Source: Thalassiosira profunda (taxonomy: Eukaryota; Bacillariophyta; Thalassiosirophyceae; Thalassiosirales; Thalassiosiraceae). Taken from it: DNA of 12,850 nt. Below are positions 6,396-12,850 of the stretch, one piece after another. The stretch covers positions 1 to 12,850 of the forward strand of contig JALLAP010000446.1 of NCBI GenBank assembly GCA_036939355.1, read 5' to 3'. Position numbers and translations under genes: made by a program. Every line of letters begins with the position of its first letter. Position 1 is the first letter of the stretch. The notes under the pieces are model-generated. The model did no database searches. It saw nothing but the letters and a program-made list of their open reading frames with translations, and was not told the origin of the DNA.

Positions 6396-9300
6396 TGCTA
6401 AGATATCTGGGAATGGAAGGGGGGCGAAACGAAGAGAGAAGAAACGATGGACGCAGCTGAAGCTGTACGGGTACGCCACCCAAGATGACAAGGCGCAACG
6501 ATACAAGAACATCCCACCAGCGGGCGACCCCTTAGTGGAACGCCAGGATGGCGATGGAATTTTACGACAGAGCTACCAGAACATTTACGGCACCAACCTC
6601 GGCCAACACCTCGATGTGGCAACCGAAATCGAAGTCCTGCTGGAACTGGGCATCGACCTTATGGGAATGTCAGAAACCAACAGGCCATGGACTGCGAAAA
6701 ACAAAGCTCTTTACGATATGATGATGGAGAACATCTTCGATGGCACGGTGCGAACGACGTACGCATCTGCCAAGGCAGATTATAACTGCAATTACCAACC
6801 AGGAGGCAACCTCCTTACAGTGAATGGACCAGCGGCAGGGCGAGTCAAGAAGATGGTCAGCGACGAGCTGGGCAGATTTTGCTATGCACTGCTGCGAGGG
6901 AAACGCGACGAAGGCCTCGCTGTCATTACAGCTTATCGATGCTGTCGAAGCACTGGCCCCACTACAGCGTGGGCCAGGGAGCGAAGCGCACTGCGAGCTA
7001 AAGGGCAAGTCAACCCTAACCCCAGGAAGCAGATCCTCACCGACCTGGCAGAGACCATCCAAAACATGCGCACGCTGGGATATCGACCAATCGTGATGAT
7101 GGACTGCAATGGAGACCCATGGCATGAAAAGGATCCAGATGTCGACCTCCTCCGCTTCATGAATGATGCGAACTTGATTGACATCTACCATGAACGCCAT
7201 GGCGACCACCCCCGCACTCACATGCGAGGTACGAAATGCATTGATCGTATTCTCATCGATCCTGCACTTGAACCCTGCGTCAGGAGAGTGGGATATTTGG
7301 GAACCCACGAGGGAGCACCATCAGATCACGTGCTTGCGTACATCGACTGGGACGAAACGATGCTCTTCCAAGGAATCATCAACCGCCCATCGACTACCCA
7401 CACGCGCGAATTTCGTCTGCAGCAAACCGACAAAGTCAAGGGATTCCTGGAGGAGTTGATACCAGCGACGCAGAACTGGGAGCTGCAAAGACGCACCTTC
7501 GAGCTCATGGAGAAATTTGCTTCACGAGGACGAACGCCTCGCAACATGCGAGAGTACTGCACGATATATGGCAAGTTCATCGAAGTAGCACGCACTGTGC
7601 TGGAGAAGGTTGGAAGGCGAAAGTACGCCTACGAACGCTCCCCAGACTTGACGACAGCCGGGCGATGCCTGGGAGTGGTGTTGCAGACAATGGACTGCCA
7701 GACGAGGGGAGCCCCAATTACGCCAGCACTGCGAAAGAGAGCAGGCCTTACAGACCTCGACGTGGACGAGCTGTATAGCAAGAGCAACCGGCAACTACGA
7801 AAAGAGGCGAGGGCAATGCGAACGAACCTGCGCAAAGTGCAATATAGAGCAGCAGAGAAACGCATCGAGTGGCTCGAGCAGATAGCCCAGAACAGAGCAC
7901 GAGCGAAAGGCAACCCTGAATGGGCCAACGAATTAAAGGAGATGAAGAAAACGACGAAGGATAGAGCAATGAACAGGAAGCTTAATGGCGTGACCAAAGG
8001 AGCCAGAGGGACACTGGATCGAGTTCAAGTGCCCACCTCAGATTGGTACTATTCAGACTCTGCTCTCGAGATCTACCATTACGACAAGGGCTCGTTTGAG
8101 GCCCACCCATCAGATGGCAGCGGGAGATTCTTCCGCCACCACGTGATCAAGGTGCTACCAAACGACGCGGTGCTAGTGGCAGTGAGAGTGGACGAGATAG
8201 CTAACAGAATTGAGGTGGTTGGAACGCTCCCTCGCCCAGCAGAGATGTGGAAGAACGTGACGGCGCCAACCGAAATCGAGGCGATTATGCTGGAACGCAA
8301 CAAGAGGCATCTGCAGCAAACCGAGCTGGAAGGTAGCGCGAGCCTCCAACCGCCCCTCCCCGAACTACGCGAAGACTTTGGACTCTCGCCAGCAGCAGAC
8401 AGGGTGCTAGCAGGAGAACCCCTCACGGACATGGAGATTCCAGACACTCTCGCGACCTGGCTTCGAATGATCAAGCGAACGGACAAGGAGAAGGAAGTGC
8501 CGCCATGTGTTGGAGCGATCGATCTCGCAGAGTTCCAACTCATGTTCAAGACGGCAGACGAAAATACAGCCAGCCACCCAAACGCTCTCAATTACACTGT
8601 GTGGAAGGCCATAGCACGAAGCCGATTCCTGTCGAGCTTCATGAGCATCCTGTTCAGCCTACCTTTCATGTATGGGTTCTCAAACCCCTACTGGGAATTC
8701 ATGACCGACTTCATGCTGGAGAAGAAGAAGGGAGACGTGCGAATACACAGACTGCGACTGATTGGATTGGTGTGCCCAGAGCTGAATACCTGCCTCAAGT
8801 TCTTCTCGAAGCAGATCCTACGAAACTACGAATCGTGCAACCCAATAACGACGCAGCACGGGTGCAGGCCCAATCGGCAGGCGATCGACTTGGCCATCAT
8901 CAAATGCTGCACATTCGAAACTGCCAGGATGGCATACAGGGACATGGCGTCAATATTACACGACCTCGCCGCCTGCTTCGACCGGATATGGCACGAAATA
9001 ACGAACGTGCTCCTGCAGAAGTATGGAGTCAGCAAGAACGTGCTACGAGCCAGATCACTCGCCATTTCGCGGATGAAACGCCACGTGTGCACTGGGTTGG
9101 GAGTCTCTGAGGCGCACTACAGCCAAAAGGCAGATGAGCCCAATATTGGAGGCGAAATCCAGGGGAAAGCAGACGTGCCTGCGGCGTACGTTATCCAGAG
9201 CGACACGGTCCTGCGAGCCCACGACGAACTCGCCCCAGGCCTCCACCTCGACAGCCCTTGGCTTGGACGTTGCATCGAGCACACGAGCCTTGCGTATGTG

Positions 9301-12300
9301 GACGACACAGACGGCCATGTCACTGACCCTCCAATGGCACCTCGATCGATCCCAAACCTGGTTGCTAAGCTCGAGGAGAGTGCGCAGATTTGGAACGACG
9401 TGCAGAATTGGACGGGCCAGTCCATTGCGTATCACAAAGTCAACTGGCAGATACTCGCATGGCAATTGGTGAAGGGAGAGCTGCAACTCGTGCACGAGAC
9501 AGACGAACAATTGGTGATGAAGGATGGAAAGGGAGGAGTGGCAGTGATCAACTTCCTGGCACCCAACGAGCCGAACGTCGGATTGGGGTACAGGCTCTGC
9601 CCAGATGGGAACCAGAAGCCTCACCACGAAGCCACACTCGACGGCCTGCGGCAGGTGTGCAACTCGATTAAGGGCGCATACCTCACAGAGGAGGAGGCGC
9701 ATACAGCACTCTACCGCCGCGTCATCCCCAAACTGTCCTACGCCCTCCACTTGACGAGCTGGAACGAAAAGGAATGCAAACCATACAACACAATGTTGAG
9801 GCAAACATTCCTGCCCATCCTTCGTATGAATCGCAACATGCCCAACGCAGTTATATTTGGGCCGCTCGAATTCGGAGGGATGGCCTTCCCGGACTTAATG
9901 ACGCTGCAGGACCAGGTTCAGATACCATACCTCCTAAAAGAGGCTCGCTGGGACAGAGACGTCGCCAACGCGATGCTCACGACGATTGACAATGTCCAAT
10001 TGAGAACAGGTTTTGTGCGACCGATCATGGAGCACACAGACCTACCCATCGACTATGTCGGCAACAGCTTCTTCCTCAGTGTACGCAGGAGGCTTGGTGA
10101 AATCGAAGGATCGATGTGGCTCGAGGACGCATGGACGCCCAAACTCCAGCGCATTGGAGACGAGAGCATAATGGAACGCCTGGTCGCGTCTGGACTCTTC
10201 TCGAAGGCAACGCTGAGGAAAGCAAACTACGTTCGCCTCTACTTGCGTGTGGTAACGATCGCAGACATGGCGAGCCCCTCTGGAGATTACATCCCAGATG
10301 GGCACTTCGATGGCAGCTGGCAGGCAGGATCTGATCTCTTATGGCCAGACCTGCCTCAACCGCCGACAGCCTACTTCAAGCTTTTCAAAGCGTGCATTCG
10401 ACGAACATTCGGAGTCTTCTCCCCAGAACACCAGCGATTGTCCCACAGCATGGCACTTGACCAACCGCTGGGCAAGTGGCACCCTGTCGAACGCAATACC
10501 TGGTGGTACTGCTATAGAACAGAGACGAGCCTCATCTTTCGAACGCTCGAAGGCGAGCTGCGCGAGCACCGGCAACGAGTGCCAGGCACTGGGTTCTACC
10601 ATTTCCAGCGCGTGATCGACGCACTGCCAATCGAGAGCCACCCAGTGCAATATCGCCAGGTGGGCAAGTCGATATGGACGCAGAGACCCCTCGATCTGTC
10701 AGTGGAATTGAACGAATCCAAACCCCCTCCGGGGCATCTGATGGTGAATACAATCACAGACCCCCAACGAGAAGTAATCACGCTGGGCAGCGACGGATCG
10801 GTGCACATCAACGAGCAGGTATCGTCAGCAGCGTGGTTGGGAACCAGTGGCTCCGGCGACGAGCACTTCATTGCGACAGTCCTGCTCGACGACGTTGACA
10901 TCACCAATGGGACGTCGTCGTATAGAGCAGAGGCCAATGGAGTGTACCGCAGCCTCGAGCACGTCGACTATTTGGGCATGACGCCCAAAGAGGTGGAACA
11001 ATGGTGCGACAACGAGCAGGTTGTGATCAACAGCGAGACGCCTCTTCAGTCCCCAAAGCAGATGCTGCAAGCACACGCCGACATGATCCTCGCCATCCAC
11101 CATCTCAGAAATCGAGTCGACTTCCATGTCACGTGCCGTCACGTCTATGGGCACCAGGACACGAAGGGCAAGCAGGAGGCGAAGGAGGAGAAGGAGCCCA
11201 AACGTCAACAGGGAATGGTCATCGATTGCGAGGAGGAGAAAGCGATGCGCCAGCCAGCCGACGCCAACCCCCAAACCCTCGACGAGCTCGACGACCGCTC
11301 CTCCCCTGACAGTAGTTACAGCGGAGGGAGCGATACGATACAGTCGGAGGACATGTGGGACGACGACGAGGCCTCGACCGCAGAGAACAGCGTGAGCACC
11401 AGCAGCGTGGAGTCAGACAGCGATGCAGAGGGTGACGACAAAAAGCGCCTCCAGGACGAACTGGCACCCGGCGAGCAGCAAGTGATTGACCTCATTGCTG
11501 GCAGTATGGCCAAACCGCGACCTCTCAATCCATACGAGAGAATCATGGAAAAGCCCAAGCCACTCAGCAAGGAGGCCCAAATCAACGTGGCATGCGATGC
11601 AGTGGCCAGCGAGACGACGAGGCTTCGCCTCGAGCAGGACACGATGCCAGCTCTCCCAGCGACGCAACGACTCCCACTGCCAGGGCAGAAGGCGCAGCTG
11701 ATCATAGGAGGGAGGTACGTGACCTCGAAATGGAAGCGAGAACTGCATCGTGCCAGAAACTCTGAGCCAATGCGAGAGTACATGAGGCAGAAGTATGAGT
11801 GGACTGACGACGAAATCGACTCTGTTAATTGGGCATCGATCGGAAGGGTACGAAGGCGGCTGACTTACGTTAAGCAAATGCAGACGTGCAAGACGATGCA
11901 CGGCTGGCTGCCCACAATGCACATGCGCCGCCACATCAGTGGCGTTTCACAGTGCCCGGGATGCAAACACAAGGACGAGACCATCGACCACATGCTCAGA
12001 TGCCCGCACGAGCTGATGAAAAAGCGACGAAAGGAAACGATAGCATTGCTACGCAAGAAAGGCATCGCCTCGAAGATCCCGAAGGTCGTGGTTAGGGCCT
12101 TCTGCGAAGTCTTCCGAAAATACTTCAGAGGAGACGATGCATTCGTTTCCCCGTGCTACGCACGCGATATACGAGAAGCCATCGAAGACCAGATGAAACT
12201 GGGCATGAAGTTCATGTTTCGAGGCTTCCTTTCGAAAAAGTGGGAAGCTGCAATTGCAGCGACAGGAGCAGAGCACCCTCGACGGAAAGTGGACGCCCTG

Positions 12301-12660
12301 CAGCGCATGATTTGGGACACAATAGTGGACCCACTGTGGACAGCACGCAACGATATCCTCCATCGGCAGCAGAATCAGTTCGATGCAGCGGAGGAGGAGC
12401 GGATGGCGGAGCGAATGCAGTGGTTTATGCAGCACAGACAGGACGTTTTGGCAGCCTCTGATCAAACCCTTGCAGGGTACGACGAGGCCACCATACACAG
12501 CCTCAGTCGCCGCGCGAAGCGCGAGTGGCTTCGGCAACTCGACGTCGCCAAGGCGGCGTACGAGAGGGAGCGAAACACCGCGGTGGAGCATCGCGACTCT
12601 ATCCTGCGGTACCTCGTGCCAGTCCGCCCACAGATACCAGCCAATGAGGCCGCCGAGTAG
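6388..12660 (+). CDS. Retrotransposon ORF2 polyprotein: EEP endonuclease, reverse transcriptase, RNase H, zinc knuckle (2090 aa)
   Basis: The catalytic protein of the element, expected to nick chromosomal DNA and copy element RNA from the nick (target-primed reverse transcription). Domain order: basic NLS-like start (RGAKRREKKR, residues 11-20); EEP endonuclease (about 55-320); charged helical linker (about 395-545); unassigned segment with the RN..HLQQ motif (about 545-720); RT (about 784-1030) with thumb and connector to about 1450; RNase H (about 1460-1745) holding a large insert; zinc knuckle (1856-1872); helical C-terminus with a LWTARNDILH motif near 1983. Catalytic residues are present in all three enzymes. 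At 2090 residues it is long for a LINE ORF2 (about 900-1300), due to the linkers, the RNase H insert and the C-terminal tail. The start is the ATG overlapping the ORF1 stop. The stop TAG is at 12658. Confidence 0.93.
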   Translation: MNSAKISGNGRGAKRREKKRWTQLKLYGYATQDDKAQRYKNIPPAGDPLVERQDGDGILRQSYQNIYGTNLGQHLDVATEIEVLLELGIDLMGMSETNRPWTAKNKALYDMMMENIFDGTVRTTYASAKADYNCNYQPGGNLLTVNGPAAGRVKKMVSDELGRFCYALLRGKRDEGLAVITAYRCCRSTGPTTAWARERSALRAKGQVNPNPRKQILTDLAETIQNMRTLGYRPIVMMDCNGDPWHEKDPDVDLLRFMNDANLIDIYHERHGDHPRTHMRGTKCIDRILIDPALEPCVRRVGYLGTHEGAPSDHVLAYIDWDETMLFQGIINRPSTTHTREFRLQQTDKVKGFLEELIPATQNWELQRRTFELMEKFASRGRTPRNMREYCTIYGKFIEVARTVLEKVGRRKYAYERSPDLTTAGRCLGVVLQTMDCQTRGAPITPALRKRAGLTDLDVDELYSKSNRQLRKEARAMRTNLRKVQYRAAEKRIEWLEQIAQNRARAKGNPEWANELKEMKKTTKDRAMNRKLNGVTKGARGTLDRVQVPTSDWYYSDSALEIYHYDKGSFEAHPSDGSGRFFRHHVIKVLPNDAVLVAVRVDEIANRIEVVGTLPRPAEMWKNVTAPTEIEAIMLERNKRHLQQTELEGSASLQPPLPELREDFGLSPAADRVLAGEPLTDMEIPDTLATWLRMIKRTDKEKEVPPCVGAIDLAEFQLMFKTADENTASHPNALNYTVWKAIARSRFLSSFMSILFSLPFMYGFSNPYWEFMTDFMLEKKKGDVRIHRLRLIGLVCPELNTCLKFFSKQILRNYESCNPITTQHGCRPNRQAIDLAIIKCCTFETARMAYRDMASILHDLAACFDRIWHEITNVLLQKYGVSKNVLRARSLAISRMKRHVCTGLGVSEAHYSQKADEPNIGGEIQGKADVPAAYVIQSDTVLRAHDELAPGLHLDSPWLGRCIEHTSLAYVDDTDGHVTDPPMAPRSIPNLVAKLEESAQIWNDVQNWTGQSIAYHKVNWQILAWQLVKGELQLVHETDEQLVMKDGKGGVAVINFLAPNEPNVGLGYRLCPDGNQKPHHEATLDGLRQVCNSIKGAYLTEEEAHTALYRRVIPKLSYALHLTSWNEKECKPYNTMLRQTFLPILRMNRNMPNAVIFGPLEFGGMAFPDLMTLQDQVQIPYLLKEARWDRDVANAMLTTIDNVQLRTGFVRPIMEHTDLPIDYVGNSFFLSVRRRLGEIEGSMWLEDAWTPKLQRIGDESIMERLVASGLFSKATLRKANYVRLYLRVVTIADMASPSGDYIPDGHFDGSWQAGSDLLWPDLPQPPTAYFKLFKACIRRTFGVFSPEHQRLSHSMALDQPLGKWHPVERNTWWYCYRTETSLIFRTLEGELREHRQRVPGTGFYHFQRVIDALPIESHPVQYRQVGKSIWTQRPLDLSVELNESKPPPGHLMVNTITDPQREVITLGSDGSVHINEQVSSAAWLGTSGSGDEHFIATVLLDDVDITNGTSSYRAEANGVYRSLEHVDYLGMTPKEVEQWCDNEQVVINSETPLQSPKQMLQAHADMILAIHHLRNRVDFHVTCRHVYGHQDTKGKQEAKEEKEPKRQQGMVIDCEEEKAMRQPADANPQTLDELDDRSSPDSSYSGGSDTIQSEDMWDDDEASTAENSVSTSSVESDSDAEGDDKKRLQDELAPGEQQVIDLIAGSMAKPRPLNPYERIMEKPKPLSKEAQINVACDAVASETTRLRLEQDTMPALPATQRLPLPGQKAQLIIGGRYVTSKWKRELHRARNSEPMREYMRQKYEWTDDEIDSVNWASIGRVRRRLTYVKQMQTCKTMHGWLPTMHMRRHISGVSQCPGCKHKDETIDHMLRCPHELMKKRRKETIALLRKKGIASKIPKVVVRAFCEVFRKYFRGDDAFVSPCYARDIREAIEDQMKLGMKFMFRGFLSKKWEAAIAATGAEHPRRKVDALQRMIWDTIVDPLWTARNDILHRQQNQFDAAEEERMAERMQWFMQHRQDVLAASDQTLAGYDEATIHSLSRRAKREWLRQLDVAKAAYERERNTAVEHRDSILRYLVPVRPQIPANEAAE
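6550..7347 (+). other. EEP (APE-like) endonuclease domain of ORF2
   Basis: Residues about 55-320 show the EEP motif series: SYQN (N65), GMSE with E96 as the metal ligand, GGNLLTVNG, TAYRCC, VMMDCNGDPW (D239, N241), THMRGTKCIDRIL (D286) and PSDH (D313, H314). These are the acidic and histidine residues of the APE1/DNase I fold that LINEs use to nick target DNA. All key positions are intact. The PNPRKQIL segment before the D-x-N motif recalls algal/stramenopile LINE endonucleases (from memory). Confidence 0.88.
8737..9477 (+). other. Reverse transcriptase domain of ORF2
   Basis: Residues about 784-1030. The fingers motif RLRLIGLVCPELNTCLKFF is followed by QHGCRPNRQAID, motif A HDLAACFDRI (catalytic D859), a RMKRHVCTGLGVSEAHY helix, motif B GGEIQGKADVPAA and motif C AYVDDTD (catalytic D972, D973). 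The three catalytic Asp are present, so the enzyme looks active. Motif B, QGKADVPA, departs from the common QGDPLSP of most LINEs. A thumb-like region with FGPLEFGGMAFPDL follows at about 1157-1170. Confidence 0.93.
10765..11622 (+). other. RNase H domain of ORF2, split by an insertion
   Basis: Residues about 1460-1745. The motifs are GSDGS (D1469), YRAEA (E1515), CDNEQVV (D1541), HVYGHQD (H1589) and NVACDAVA (D1737), the full DEDD plus His set. Normally only a few residues separate the GH motif from the final N..AD; here about 140 residues intervene. RNase H in I-like LINEs degrades the RNA strand after cDNA synthesis. Activity is expected only if the insert loops out. Confidence 0.82.
11161..11577 (+). 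other. Charged, Ser/Asp/Glu-rich insertion in the RNase H domain
   Basis: Residues 1592-1730: first Lys/Glu-rich (KGKQEAKEEKEPKRQQ), then an acidic Ser/Asp stretch with DELDDRSSPDSSYSGGS and MWDDDEASTAENSVSTSS, then a more ordinary segment with PLNPYERIMEKPKPLSKEA. It is probably disordered and phosphorylatable (many S/T followed by acidic residues). It has no stop, GT-AG intron signature or codon change that marks it as recent. Confidence 0.7.
11953..12003 (+). other. C-terminal CCHC zinc knuckle (zf-RVT type) of ORF2
   Basis: C1856-x2-C1859-x8-H1868-x3-C1872 (CPGCKHKDETIDHMLRC), preceded by the conserved KTMHGWLPTMHMRRH. This is the zinc-binding segment found after RNase H or RT in many plant and protist LINEs and is thought to bind nucleic acid during integration. 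Confidence 0.8.
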
Positions 12661-12850
12661 AGCGGCCTCCCACCCCCCCCCCAACCGAGGGGGCAAGTGA
12701 TGGTTTTAACCAGCCTCACCTTACCATCAGACCACGGCTATAGTGGCAAAAGCCTTGTGCATGCCAACAGCGCCTCCCAACCGGGAGCCCGAGTATGCGC
12801 GGGGAGTGCGATCTATGTCAAGCACCATACAGACGTTGGTGTGATCGTCC
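12661..12850 (+). other. 3' UTR of the retrotransposon with small hairpins
   Basis: 190 bases after the ORF2 stop. It has a C10 run (12673-12682) that can pair with G5 (12689-12693), a TGGTT/AACCA hairpin (12701-12712), CCAC/GTGG (12732-12746) and CTCCC/GGGAG (12774-12787). There is no AATAAA and no terminal repeat. The first and last hairpins share an AACC-containing loop. LINE RTs often recognise 3' UTR stem-loops, but here the structures are short. Where the element ends is unknown. Confidence 0.4.

Larger units (their letters stand above)
480..12850 (+). mobile_element. Giant non-LTR (LINE-type) retrotransposon, two intact ORFs; ends not resolved
   Basis: The start given is approximate (somewhere in 196-554) and the 3' end may lie beyond the window. 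The element is classed as non-LTR because ORF2 has an EEP/APE-like endonuclease upstream of the RT, RNase H after it and a C-terminal zinc knuckle, with no integrase or aspartic protease and no long terminal repeats that I could see. Visible length is about 12.2 kb, against roughly 4-8 kb for most LINEs. Neither ORF has an internal stop or frameshift and all catalytic residues I can place are present, so the copy looks young and possibly competent. No poly(A) or microsatellite tail and no target-site duplication can be shown here. Confidence 0.85.

Noticed and set aside
9055..9804. 249-codon minus-strand ORF, and 12049-12696 (215 codons) minus
   Set aside because: Both are antisense to conserved RT or C-terminal coding sequence of ORF2 and lack domain features.
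480..12850. LTR retrotransposon or group II intron
   Set aside because: No long terminal repeats, protease or integrase; the nuclease is EEP rather than HNH and no intron domain V structure was seen, so a LINE fits better.

Overview
The window is eukaryotic DNA dominated by one very large, apparently intact non-LTR (LINE-type) retrotransposon on the + strand. Two long ORFs nearly fill it: ORF1 (669-6395, 1908 aa) and ORF2 (6388-12660, 2090 aa). ORF2 carries, in order, an APE-like EEP endonuclease, a reverse transcriptase with a YVDD active site, an RNase H domain and a C-terminal CCHC zinc knuckle, which is the layout of an RNase H-bearing LINE. ORF1 has an RG box, a Gly/His/Pro/Tyr/Gln-rich disordered region, a large middle region I cannot assign, a coiled coil, a PHD-like C4HC3 zinc finger and a basic tail.

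Layout. 1-195, minus strand: the first two exons of a cellular gene whose product starts like the RING finger of NOT4/CNOT4, with a clean 133-nt GT-AG intron. 196-554: intergenic or promoter sequence shared by the two divergent units; the 5' end of the retrotransposon lies somewhere here and I could not fix it. 555-668: ORF1 leader with one five-codon uORF closed by three consecutive in-frame TAGs. 669-12660: ORF1 and ORF2, overlapping by 8 nt (ATGAATAG). 12661-12850: 3' UTR with a C10 tract and several small hairpins; no poly(A) tail, target-site duplication or element end is visible before the window stops.

Expected working model (inference from LINE biology): a full-length RNA is translated into ORF1 protein, which coats the RNA. 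ORF2 protein is made by coupled termination-reinitiation at the overlap. It nicks target DNA with its endonuclease, primes cDNA synthesis from the nick and may remove RNA with its RNase H.

Organism. The spliceosomal intron and NOT4-like RING show a eukaryote. The style of the endonuclease, RT and C-terminal segments recalls, from memory only, retroelement proteins annotated in diatoms and other algal or stramenopile genomes. No search was run, so the lineage is tentative.

Most notable: the size (about 12 kb, two intact giant ORFs), a roughly 140-residue acidic/Ser-rich insertion splitting the RNase H domain between its catalytic His and last Asp, an unassigned region of several hundred residues in ORF1, and the compact translational signals (uORF and ORF overlap).
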